DNA of 64,000 nt from FEN-299 sp963727765 (lineage in GTDB: Bacteria > Acidobacteriota > Vicinamibacteria > Vicinamibacterales > Fen-181): assembly GCA_963727765.1 (NCBI GenBank), contig CAVSGZ010000008.1, positions 310,001 to 374,000 of the forward strand. Direction: 5' to 3'. Under the pieces are notes generated by a model. It saw nothing but the letters and a program-made list of their open reading frames with translations, was not told the origin of the DNA and searched no databases. Below are positions 9,454-17,859 of this stretch, piece after piece. Each line of letters begins with the position of its first letter. The first letter of the stretch is position 1. The position numbers and the translations under genes were made by a program.

Positions 9454-10041
9454 ATGTATCTGATCGTCGACTGCGAGACCAGCGGGCTACCGAGGGACTG
9501 GAAGGCGCCGGTCACCAACGTCGAGAACTGGCCGCGGGCGGTCCAGATCGCGTGGGCCCTCTACGACGCGCAGCAGAGGCCGGTGCTCAACGCGACGCAC
9601 ATCATCCGGCCCGACGGGTTCAGGATTCCGGCCGACGCCGTCCGGATTCACGGCATCACGACCGAGCGCGCGTTCGCCGAAGGGCGCCCGATCGCGGACG
9701 TACTCGGCGACCTGTCGTCGGCGGCTTCATCGGCGAAGGTCGTGATCGCCCACAACGCCGCCTTCGACGCCAGCGTCGTCGGCGCGGAATACCTGCGACT
9801 CGGGCAGAAGCCGCCGTTCGCCGCGCGGTCGATGATCTGCACGATGCGTCAGAGCGCAGATTTCTGCCGCCTGCCCGGCCCCTACGGCTACAAGTGGCCG
9901 ACGCTCGAGGAACTGCACTCGATCCTCTTCGGAACCGGCGTCGGCGGCGCGCACGACGCGGGCGCGGATGTCGCCGCGTGCGCGGCCTGCTTCTTCGAGC
10001 TCGTCAAGCGCGGCGTCGTCACGGTCCGCGTCGGCCCCTGA
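9454..10041 (+). CDS. DEDDh-type 3'-5' exonuclease
   Basis: 195-residue DnaQ-like exonuclease. The four catalytic acids appear in order: VDCETSG (Exo I, residues 5-11), HNAAFD (Exo II, near residue 100) and HDAGADVAA (Exo III, histidine form). It is a stand-alone domain; similar proteins act in proofreading, repair or RNA trimming, and the sequence does not tell which. The ATG has GGGGGAG 3-9 nt upstream. It lies alone between divergent and downstream genes with clear gaps. Confidence 0.85.
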   Translation: MYLIVDCETSGLPRDWKAPVTNVENWPRAVQIAWALYDAQQRPVLNATHIIRPDGFRIPADAVRIHGITTERAFAEGRPIADVLGDLSSAASSAKVVIAHNAAFDASVVGAEYLRLGQKPPFAARSMICTMRQSADFCRLPGPYGYKWPTLEELHSILFGTGVGGAHDAGADVAACAACFFELVKRGVVTVRVGP

Positions 10042-10123
10042 CGGCCACTTGGCGAATTTCACGATAACGGGAGATGATATCTGGTGCGGACCGACGTGTG
10101 TCCCGGCCCGCAACGTCACTTAG

Positions 10124-10138
10124 TCGCCAGGCTGGCGA
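10124..10138. promoter_or_regulatory. 15-bp palindrome before the saccharopine-dehydrogenase-like gene
   Basis: TCGCCAG-G-CTGGCGA is a perfect inverted repeat 19 bp upstream of the GTG start at 10158 and just upstream of its ribosome-binding site. Its place and symmetry suit a dimeric repressor, but no regulator is encoded beside it. It could also be a short hairpin in the leader. Confidence 0.35.
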
Positions 10139-10157
10139 TCAGAACCGGAGGTCGTCC

Positions 10158-11297
10158 GTGAAGAAGATCATCGTGCTCGGGGCAGGTCTGGTCGGCAAGG
10201 AAATGGCCAAGGACCTGACGAATTATTACGACGTGACCGCTGTCGATCGGAGCGCGGCGGCGCTCGTTTCGGCGTTCCAGGGCTATCCGGGCATCAAGAC
10301 GATCGTGGCCGACCTTTCGGATCCCGCCGCCATCACCCAGCTAGTCGCGCCGTACGACATCGTCGTCGGCGCGATGCCGGGATTCCTGGGCAAGGCGACG
10401 CTGAAGGCCGTCCTCGAGGCCGGCCGCGACATCGTCGACATCGCGTTCTTTCCGGAGGACCCGTTCGACCTCGACGGCCTGGCCAAGGCGAAGGGCGTCA
10501 CCGCCCTCGTCGACTTCGGCGTGGCTCCGGGCATGAGCAACATGTTCGCGGGGTACCACCAGAAGCAGATGGCGTCGCTGTCGCGGATCGAAATCCTCGT
10601 CGGCGGGCTGCCGGTCGTCCGCGAGTTCCCGTTCGAGTACAAGGCCGTCTTCTCGCCCATCGACGTCATCGAGGAATACACCCGCCCGGCGCGATACATC
10701 GAAAACGGCCACGAAGTCGTCCGGACGGCGCTCAGCGACCCGGAGCTGCTGTTCTTCCCGGGTATCGGCACCCTCGAGTCGTTCAACACCGACGGCCTGC
10801 GGTCGCTCGCGAAGACGATCCGGTGCCCGAACATGAAGGAGAAGACCCTCAGGTTCCCGGGCCACATCCGGCTGATGGAGATGCTGCGCGAATCAGGGTT
10901 CTTCGACAAGACGCCGATCGACGTCAACGGCGTGATGATCTCGCCGCTCGACTTCACCTCCCGCGTCATGTTCCCCAAGTGGCAGCTCAAGCCCGGCGAA
11001 GAGGACTTCACCGTGATGCGCGTGATCGTCGAGGGCGACGATGAGCAGGGGAGGCGCCAGACGGTGACCTACGACCTGCTCGACCGCTTCGACGCAAAGA
11101 ACAAGGTCACCTCGATGGCGCGGACGACGGGCTACACGGGAACGGCGGGCGTGCGCCTGCTCGCGGATGGGAAGTTCAAGCGGCCCGGCGTCAACCCGCC
11201 CGAACTTGTCGGCGAGGTGCCGGCGTGCCTGGAGTTCGTGCTCGCCCACCTGGCCGAGCGCGACATCCACTACGAGAAGACGGTGAGCCGCGGGTAG
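10158..11297 (+). CDS. Saccharopine dehydrogenase family oxidoreductase
   Basis: 379 residues. An N-terminal Rossmann fold begins KKIIVLGAGLVGKEMA, then the saccharopine-dehydrogenase catalytic/dimer region (DIAFFPEDPF, VDFGVAPGMSN). The size and sequence match the single-domain NAD(P)+ enzymes annotated as saccharopine dehydrogenase or lysine 6-dehydrogenase, acting on lysine or saccharopine. Which substrate is used cannot be read from sequence. The GTG at 10158 has GGAGG 6 nt upstream, better than earlier in-frame codons. It converges on the next gene with an 11-bp gap. Confidence 0.82.
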   Translation: MKKIIVLGAGLVGKEMAKDLTNYYDVTAVDRSAAALVSAFQGYPGIKTIVADLSDPAAITQLVAPYDIVVGAMPGFLGKATLKAVLEAGRDIVDIAFFPEDPFDLDGLAKAKGVTALVDFGVAPGMSNMFAGYHQKQMASLSRIEILVGGLPVVREFPFEYKAVFSPIDVIEEYTRPARYIENGHEVVRTALSDPELLFFPGIGTLESFNTDGLRSLAKTIRCPNMKEKTLRFPGHIRLMEMLRESGFFDKTPIDVNGVMISPLDFTSRVMFPKWQLKPGEEDFTVMRVIVEGDDEQGRRQTVTYDLLDRFDAKNKVTSMARTTGYTGTAGVRLLADGKFKRPGVNPPELVGEVPACLEFVLAHLAERDIHYEKTVSRG

Positions 11298-11308
11298 CAG
11301 GAGGGCCC

Positions 11309-11662
11309 TCACCCCATCTCCACGTCGGCCACCGGCACGTCCCAGTGGGCGTCGACGAGTTCGAAGCGCCGGCGCTCCTCCCGCTTGAACGTCTCCTGGT
11401 CGGGGAACAGCCGGCGGGCAATCTCGTCTTCGCCCGACGGCCCAGCCAGCGCGGCCGCGTCGCGGAAGGTCAGCTCCATCACGAACGTCCAATCGGCCCG
11501 CCCGTCGCCGTGGTAGACGGGCACGAGCGGCCGGATCGCGGTGATGCGTCCGCCGAGCTGCGCCTTCAAGACGGAGTAGTGGTTCTTGCGGAAGAGGGCG
11601 AGGAACTCCTCCTGCGCGCCCCACTTCACCTTGTAGAAGTACCAGACGCTCTTCCCGGTCAT
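11309..11662 (-). CDS. Small dimeric alpha/beta-barrel-like protein, function unknown
   Basis: 117 residues with no signal peptide or membrane segment. Short aromatic-rich strands (SVWYFYKVKWG, WTFVMELTFRD) and the helix pattern resemble ferredoxin-like dimeric barrels such as EthD or NIPSNAP proteins; this is inference. Start ATG at 11662 has AGGAGG 6 nt upstream, whereas the ATG at 11668 would abut that site directly. It sits 69 bp upstream of cydC on the same strand, so cydC is not its likely upstream partner. Confidence 0.6.
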   Translation of the reverse strand: MTGKSVWYFYKVKWGAQEEFLALFRKNHYSVLKAQLGGRITAIRPLVPVYHGDGRADWTFVMELTFRDAAALAGPSGEDEIARRLFPDQETFKREERRRFELVDAHWDVPVADVEMG

Positions 11663-11731
11663 CCGCATCCTCCTCGGGCGATCGCCCCAGGGCCGTATTG
11701 TCACACAGTGAGAACCAACAGGGGTCGCCGG

Positions 11732-13480
11732 TCACGGTTCCTGCTCGACCGCTTCGCTCGCGCGCTGCAGGTCGAGCATCCGCCTGAAGTAGCCCGAGGC
11801 CCGGCGCAGGTCGGCGGCCCGCCCGCGCTCCACGACCTCGCCATCCCTCAGGACCAGCACCTCGGCCTCGTCGGCGATGCGCGTTACCCGGTGGGTGACG
11901 ACGAGCATGGCCTGGCTGGCCGAGGCGCGCCAGACTTCCTCCATCACATTCCGCTCGGTCAGCACGTCGAGATTGGCCGTCGGCTCGTCGAGCACGAGGA
12001 GCGGCGCGTCCCTGAGAAACGCCCGCGCCAGCGCCAGCCGCTGGCGTTCCCCGCCCGACAACTGCAGGCCCTGCTCGCCGATCCAGGTGTCGTAGCCAGC
12101 GGGCCAGGCGCTGACGACCTCGTGCAGGTGCGCGCGCGTCGCCGCGCGGACCATCTCGGCGTCGCTGGCGGAAGGGCATGCGAGCAGGAGGTTCTCGCGC
12201 AGCGTGCCCGTGAACAGGTGGGTCCGCTGCGGCACCACCGCGACTTGCGCCCGCACGTCGTCCGGATCGCAGGCGCGGACGTCGACTGCGCCGATTCGCA
12301 GGTTGCCGCCCTGGAGTTCCATCTGCCGCAGCAACAACCCGACGAGGGTCGACTTGCCCGAGCCGCTTGGGCCGACGATGGCGACGGGATGGCCGGCCTC
12401 GACACGGAAGCTCACGCCGGTGACGGCGGGGCGGTCAACACCGGGATAGGTGAACATGAGCCCGGACGCCTCGATGGCGGGCGGGTCTGGAATCGGTGCC
12501 GGCATGCGCGGCGCCGCAACCGCCGGCAGCGTGTCGGCCAGTTCGAAGATCCTCCTGGCGGCGGCCCGGGTGGCACCGAGTTCCTGCACGCCGGATGGGA
12601 GCGCAAGAACGGCCTCGAACGCGGCGAGCGTGACGAGCGTAATGGTGGTGACCTGCACGATCGTCAGGCCGCTGAGGGCGACGCGCGGGACGGCGAGCGC
12701 GAGGAGGGCTACGACGGTGAGATCGGCTGCGAGGCCGGCCAGGCTGGACCCGAGCGCCGAAGCCGAGGCGGAACGCACCTGTGCCGACCCGAGCGAGCGA
12801 GTCAACGACGAGACACGTCCGACGTGGTCGCGATCGCGCCCCAGTGCCAGCAGGTCGGCGGTCCCCTGGACGCCGTCCACCAGCGCGGACTGCAGGTCGG
12901 CGCGAAGGCTCACGCTGTCCCGCGCGGCACGGTCACCGGCTGCGGACGCGGCGAGCGGCATCGCGAGACCGGCGGCGGCGAGGCCGACGAGCGTGAGGAG
13001 GGCCACGCTCGTGCCGAACGGAAATAGGATCGCGGCCACGACCATGGCGACGAGGATCGCGCCAAGGCCGGGAACAAGCACCCGAACGGGAAGCCGATCC
13101 AGCGTCTCCACATCCTCCACAAGGCGCGCCAGCACATCTCCGCTGTGGCGCGTGGCCGGCAGAGAGAAGGCCACCGGCACGAGCGCCTCGAACGCCTGCA
13201 CGCGCAGCCTCGACAGGAACCGCAGCGTCACGTCGTGCGACACCAGGCGCTCGACATAGCGGAGCAGGCCGCGGCCGATGCCGAAGAAGCGGACGAGGAC
13301 GATGGCCACCTGCAGCGCGGCGATGCCGGGCAGGCCCGCCGCCGTCGCGAGCAGCCAGCCCGACGTGCCCATCAGGCCGACGCCGACCAGGGTCGTCGCC
13401 GCCGCGAGCAGCGACGCCAGCAGGAACGCGCGCCACTGCCGCGAGAGCAGCGGGACGAGCCGGGAGATGGGGCCGGTCAT
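11732..13480 (-). CDS. cydC: Cysteine/glutathione ABC exporter subunit CydC
   Basis: 582-residue fused permease-ATPase half-transporter. The six-helix membrane domain comes first (residues about 1-300), with FFGIGRGLLRYVERLVSHD typical of CydC. The ATPase has Walker A GPSGSGKST, signature LSGGERQR and Walker B LLVLDEP. With CydD it exports thiols (cysteine/glutathione) to the periplasm and is needed to assemble cytochrome bd. It starts 4 bp inside the end of cydD (ATGA overlap) and is the last gene of the cydABDC run. Confidence 0.93.
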   Translation of the reverse strand: MTGPISRLVPLLSRQWRAFLLASLLAAATTLVGVGLMGTSGWLLATAAGLPGIAALQVAIVLVRFFGIGRGLLRYVERLVSHDVTLRFLSRLRVQAFEALVPVAFSLPATRHSGDVLARLVEDVETLDRLPVRVLVPGLGAILVAMVVAAILFPFGTSVALLTLVGLAAAGLAMPLAASAAGDRAARDSVSLRADLQSALVDGVQGTADLLALGRDRDHVGRVSSLTRSLGSAQVRSASASALGSSLAGLAADLTVVALLALAVPRVALSGLTIVQVTTITLVTLAAFEAVLALPSGVQELGATRAAARRIFELADTLPAVAAPRMPAPIPDPPAIEASGLMFTYPGVDRPAVTGVSFRVEAGHPVAIVGPSGSGKSTLVGLLLRQMELQGGNLRIGAVDVRACDPDDVRAQVAVVPQRTHLFTGTLRENLLLACPSASDAEMVRAATRAHLHEVVSAWPAGYDTWIGEQGLQLSGGERQRLALARAFLRDAPLLVLDEPTANLDVLTERNVMEEVWRASASQAMLVVTHRVTRIADEAEVLVLRDGEVVERGRAADLRRASGYFRRMLDLQRASEAVEQEP

Positions 13481-15222
13481 GCCGGTGCCTCCGACGCGGC
13501 CAGCATCCGCGCGTAGAGGCCGTGCCGCGCCGCCAGCGCGGTGGGCGATCCCTGCTCGGCCACCCTCCCGCGCGCGAGGACAACGACGTGGTCAGCGCCG
13601 GCGACCGCCGTCAGGCGATGTGCGATGAGCAGGACGGTGCGCCCCCGCGAAAGCTCCCGCACCGCGTCCGTTACCAGCGCGTCGTTCTCCGGATCGAGCT
13701 GCGAGGTCGGCTCGTCGAGCACGAGGAACGGCGCGTCTTTCAGGAACGCCCGCGCCAGCGCGACGCGCTGCGCCTGGCCGCCTGAAAGCCGCGAGCCGCT
13801 TTCGCCGATCTGCGTGTGCACTCCCTTCGGCAGCGCGCGGACGAACTCGTCGGCATGTGCGAGGACGATGGCGCGTTCGATCTCGGAGTCGGAGGCATTG
13901 GGCCGGGCCAGCTTGAGATTGTCGAGGAGCGTCCCGTGGAACAGGTGCGGCCGCTGCGGAAGCCACGCGACGTGGCGACGCCAGGCGTCGGCGTCGAGCG
14001 TGTCGAACGGACGGCCGCCGACGAGCAGCCGGCCGGCGCCCGGCTCCATGAATCGGAGCACGAGATGCGCGATCGTGGACTTGCCCGATCCGCTTGGGCC
14101 GACGAGCGCGAGGATCGTTCCCGGCGCCACCTGGAACGACACCCGGTCGAGTGCCGCCGGGCGGTCGGAAACGTAGCGGAACGACACGTCGTCGAGGACA
14201 AGGCCGGCGCTGGCCAGAGCCGACCCGTCGAGGGGCGCAGCCGGGACAGTGGTGACCACGGATGCCGGCTCCGGTTGGTCCAGCAACTCCGACATCCGCG
14301 CGCCCGCCTCGCGGCCGGTCATGGCGGCGTGGAACGCGGCGCCGAGCGCCCGGAGAGGGCGGTAGAACTCGGGCGTGACGAGGAGGACGAACAGCGCCGC
14401 CTCGAAGCCGATGTGCCCGGCCAGCAGGCGGAGTCCCAGCTCGACGGCGACGACCGCGGTGCCGAGCGTGGCCAGCCACTCGAGTGTCAGCGCCGACAGG
14501 AACGCGACCTTCAGCACCTCCATCGTCACCGCGCGGTACCGCTCGCTCGTCGACTTGGCGACCGCGGCTTCATCGCTCGCCCGGCCCAGCGTCACGAGCG
14601 TGGCGATCCCCTGGACCGTGTCGAGGAACCGCGCGCTCATTCTGGAGAGCGCCACCCACTGCGCGCGCGAGCGCCGGCGCGCCATCCCGCCGATGAGGTA
14701 CATGAACAGCGGGATGAGCGGCCAGGTGGCGGCGAGGACCAGGCCCGAGAGCAGGTCGGCGCGAAAGACCGCGGCGCCGACCAGGATTGGCACGAGAAAG
14801 GACAGCGCGAACTGGGGCTGGTAGCGGGCGACGTAGGCGTCGGTCGATTCGACGCCGGCGCCGAGCGTGCCAGCCAGTTCGCCCGTCCGTTCGCGGGAGA
14901 CGAAGCGAGGTCCGAGCGCCATCACCCTCGAGGCGAGAGCCGTGCGGAGCGCGAGCCGAACGTCGGCCGCCGCGCGGGCTGACGCCGTGTCCGACGCCCA
15001 TGACGTGACGGCGCGGAGCACCGCCACGCCAGCCAACAGCACGAGCAGGGATGTGAGGGAGGCAGACAACGAGCCGCCCCGGCCCACGCCGGCGATGACC
15101 TGGGCCAGCAGGGCGGCCTGGGCGACCACCAGCGCCGCAGAAGCCGCGCCCAGTCCGATGGCGGCGATGAGAGCGCGGCGGCCGGCCCGGCCGGCGGGCA
15201 GCGGCCGCCGCTCGAACATCAT
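13477..15222 (-). CDS. cydD: Cysteine/glutathione ABC exporter subunit CydD
   Basis: 581-residue partner of CydC. The membrane domain occupies about residues 15-310, with SRERTGELAGTLGAGVESTD in the typical CydD region. The ATPase follows with GPSGSGKST, LSGGQAQR and FLVLDEP. The start ATG at 15222 overlaps the cydB stop (15219-15221). The same frame stays open far upstream inside cydB, but that extension does not resemble any protein. The order cydA-cydB-cydD-cydC on one strand implies a single operon. Confidence 0.93.
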   Translation of the reverse strand: MMFERRPLPAGRAGRRALIAAIGLGAASAALVVAQAALLAQVIAGVGRGGSLSASLTSLLVLLAGVAVLRAVTSWASDTASARAAADVRLALRTALASRVMALGPRFVSRERTGELAGTLGAGVESTDAYVARYQPQFALSFLVPILVGAAVFRADLLSGLVLAATWPLIPLFMYLIGGMARRRSRAQWVALSRMSARFLDTVQGIATLVTLGRASDEAAVAKSTSERYRAVTMEVLKVAFLSALTLEWLATLGTAVVAVELGLRLLAGHIGFEAALFVLLVTPEFYRPLRALGAAFHAAMTGREAGARMSELLDQPEPASVVTTVPAAPLDGSALASAGLVLDDVSFRYVSDRPAALDRVSFQVAPGTILALVGPSGSGKSTIAHLVLRFMEPGAGRLLVGGRPFDTLDADAWRRHVAWLPQRPHLFHGTLLDNLKLARPNASDSEIERAIVLAHADEFVRALPKGVHTQIGESGSRLSGGQAQRVALARAFLKDAPFLVLDEPTSQLDPENDALVTDAVRELSRGRTVLLIAHRLTAVAGADHVVVLARGRVAEQGSPTALAARHGLYARMLAASEAPA

Positions 15223-16250
15223 GATGGCCTCAGTACCTCGAGCTTGGTCCGGGCGCCAATCCGCTTGCGGAACACCCAGTAGGTCCAGCTCTGGTACACG
15301 AGGACGATCGGCACGAAGATGAGCGCCACGATGCTCATCACCTTCAGCGTGTACGGCGTGGACGACGCGTTGTAGATCGTCAGGCTCCAGTCCGGGTTGA
15401 GGCTCGAGACCATCACGCGCGGGTAGAGCGACATGAAGATCGTGATTGTGGCCAGCGCGATGGCCAGGCACGTCATCACGAACGCCCACCCCATCGCCCG
15501 GCGCGCGACGAACACTCCGGCCGCGAGCATCACGGCCACGGCCGCGATCGGGACCAGGCCCGGGTTGACGCCGAGGCGCGAGAACGAGTCGGTCCACAGG
15601 TAAGTCGCCGCGACGAAGAGGGCGACGAGCACGGTCGCCACCGGGCCCACGCGCTTGACGGCCTGCATCGCCCGCGCGCGGATCGGGTCGTCGCTCTTCA
15701 GCTCGAGGAAGATCGCTCCGTGCGTCGTGAAGGCGCCGAGCGCAGCGAGGCCGGCCACCAGCGGGTACGGGCCGAGCAGGTTGAAGAAACCGCCCACGTA
15801 GGTCTTGTTCGCGTCGATCGGCACCCCCTTGAGCAGGTTGCCGAAGGCGACGCCCCAGAGCAGCGCGGGGACCAGGCTGCCGGCGAAGATCATCCAGTCC
15901 CACGTCGCGCGCCAGGCCGGGTGCGAGTCCTTGCTGCGGAACTCGAAGGCGATGCCACGGAGGATCATCGCCGCGAGCATCAGGAAGAGCGCAAGGTAGA
16001 AGCCGCTGAACAGCGTCGCGTACCAGTGCGGGAAGGCCGCGAAGATCGCGCCGCCGGCCGTCAGGATCCACACCTCGTTGCCGTCCCACACCGGGCCGAT
16101 CGTCGCGATGACGCGCCGGCGCTCGGTGTCGTCGTGCGCGAGGAAGGGCAGCAGGATGCCCACGCCGAAGTCGAACCCCTCCAGCACGAAGAAGCCGATG
16201 AAGAGGACCGCGACCAGCACGAACCAGAGCGTGTTGAGATCGAAAGCCAT
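15219..16250 (-). CDS. cydB: Cytochrome bd ubiquinol oxidase subunit II
   Basis: 343-residue inner-membrane subunit of the quinol-oxidising bd-type terminal oxidase, which reduces oxygen with high affinity. The N-terminal signature LEGFDFGVGILLPFLAHDD and GPVWDGNEVWILTAGGAIFAA are diagnostic. About eight hydrophobic segments are visible. It begins 10 bp after cydA and its stop overlaps cydD, as expected for a coupled operon. Confidence 0.95.
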   Translation of the reverse strand: MAFDLNTLWFVLVAVLFIGFFVLEGFDFGVGILLPFLAHDDTERRRVIATIGPVWDGNEVWILTAGGAIFAAFPHWYATLFSGFYLALFLMLAAMILRGIAFEFRSKDSHPAWRATWDWMIFAGSLVPALLWGVAFGNLLKGVPIDANKTYVGGFFNLLGPYPLVAGLAALGAFTTHGAIFLELKSDDPIRARAMQAVKRVGPVATVLVALFVAATYLWTDSFSRLGVNPGLVPIAAVAVMLAAGVFVARRAMGWAFVMTCLAIALATITIFMSLYPRVMVSSLNPDWSLTIYNASSTPYTLKVMSIVALIFVPIVLVYQSWTYWVFRKRIGARTKLEVLRPS

Positions 16251-16260
16251 GATGTCCTCC

Positions 16261-17650
16261 CTACGCGTTGGCGGTCGCTGCCGCGGGGTCTGATGTCGCC
16301 GGTGCCTCCGCGGGCAGGCCGGCCATCGCGTACTTCTTCAGGAGGTAAATGTCGGCGGCCATCAGGACGCCGTAGATGAGGGTGAAGCCGACGAGCGTGA
16401 TGAGGAGCTCGCCGACCGAGACGGCCGGCGAGACTCCGGCGGCCGTCTTCTGCAGCCCGAAGACGATCCACGGCTGCCGGCCCATCTCGGTGAAGAGCCA
16501 GCCGGTCGAGTTGGCCACGTAGGGCAGCGCGATGGCCGGGACGAGCGAGGCGAGCAGCGCGCGGCTGGCGCCAATCCGCTCGCGCATCACCTCGAGCGAG
16601 GCCCACGCGGCGAGCAGCAGCATCAGCGCGCCGGCGCCGACCATCGCGCGGAACGTCCAGTAGGTCCACATCACCGGCGGCGAGTAGTCGCCCGGGCCGT
16701 ACTGCTGCTCGGTACTCGGCCTGCAGCTCCCGGATCCCCTTTACCTCGCCCGTGAACCGGTTGTAAGCGAGGAAGCTGAGCAGCCCCGGCGCCCGGATGG
16801 CGAAGACGTCTTTCTGCTGCTCTTCGTCGCCCCACGTGAACAACGACATCCCGGCCGGGTTCTCCGTCTTCCACAGCGCCTCGGCCGCCGCCATCTTCAT
16901 CGGCTGCACCTTGACCATGTACTGCGCCTGGCCGTGGCCGACGATCATCACCGCCAGCGATGCCGCCAGCGCGTAGACGGCCGCGAAGCGGAACGACCGC
17001 CGGAAAGCGTCACGAGTCTCTTCCTCACGCGCCCGCAGCAGGTGCCAGGCGCTGATCCCGAGCATGAAGAAGGCCGCCGTCACCATCGCCCCCGTGATCA
17101 CGTGCGGGAACTGGACCCAGACGTGACCGTTGAGGACCAGCGCCCAGAAGTCGTTCATCTCCGCGCGGCCGTTGCGCAGCACGTAGCCCACCGGCTGCTG
17201 CATGAACGAGTTGGCGATGAGGATCCACAGCGCCGAGAGGTTCGACCCGACGGCCACGAGCCAGATCGCCGCCAGATGCACCTTCTTCGGCAGCGCGTCC
17301 CAGCCGAAGACCCAGATGCCGAGGAAGGTGGACTCGAGGAAGAAGGCGAGCAGCGCCTCGATCGCCAGCGGCGCGCCGAAGATGTCGCCGACAAAGCGCG
17401 AGTACTCGGACCAGTTCATCCCGAACTGGAACTCCTGCACGATCCCCGTCACGACGCCCATGGCGAAGTTGATGAGGAACAGCTTCCCCCAGAACTTCGT
17501 CAGCCGCCTGTAGACCTCGCGGCCCGAGGTCACCCACAGGGTGTTGAAGATGGCGACGACCCAAACGAGGCCGAGCGTCAGCGGGACGAAGAAGAAGTGG
17601 TAGACGGTGGTGATGGCGAACTGCCATCGGGCGAGCGACAGAGCATCCAT
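16261..17650 (-). pseudogene. cydA: Cytochrome bd ubiquinol oxidase subunit I, frameshifted
   Basis: The heme-bearing subunit is present almost whole but read in two frames. The N-terminal part runs from ATG 17650 (MDALSLARWQFAIT) to about GIRELQAEY. The C-terminal part continues in another frame as QQYGPGDYSPPVMWTYW and ends at 16261. One extra base near 16708-16712 explains the break; deleting it gives about 462 residues. Visible functional residues include the early histidine of VYHFFF, the histidine of FPHVITGAMV, the Q-loop lysine/glutamate of QPMKMAAAEALW and the methionine of VMWTYW. Length indicates the short-Q-loop class. cydB, cydD and cydC are all intact, so sequencing error is the likelier cause. 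Confidence 0.88.
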
Positions 17651-17747
17651 ATCAGGTCTCCCGGGTGAGATGACTGGAGCGACACGACCGGCCCGCGAGG
17701 AAGGCAACTATCGTACCCCAGACGCGCACTCCCTGCGCGGGAGCGCG

Positions 17748-17805
17748 CCAATGCGCGAAACCAATGCGCGAAGCTCTTGCATTCAATCTGCTTCGGTGGT
17801 ATCAC
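17748..17805 (+). promoter_or_regulatory. Candidate promoter and 12-bp direct repeat before the TonB receptor gene
   Basis: CCAATGCGCGAA occurs at 17748-17759 and again at 17761-17772. A possible -35 TTGCAT (17777-17782) follows after 4 bp, then a 17-bp spacer and a possible -10 TATCAC (17800-17805). A tandem site just upstream of -35 suits an activator, but the promoter match is only moderate. Confidence 0.35.
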
Positions 17806-17859
17806 TCCGAAACCACTCCAGAGTTGCTCGCTGTCCGACCACCATTCGGGAGGTTTCCC

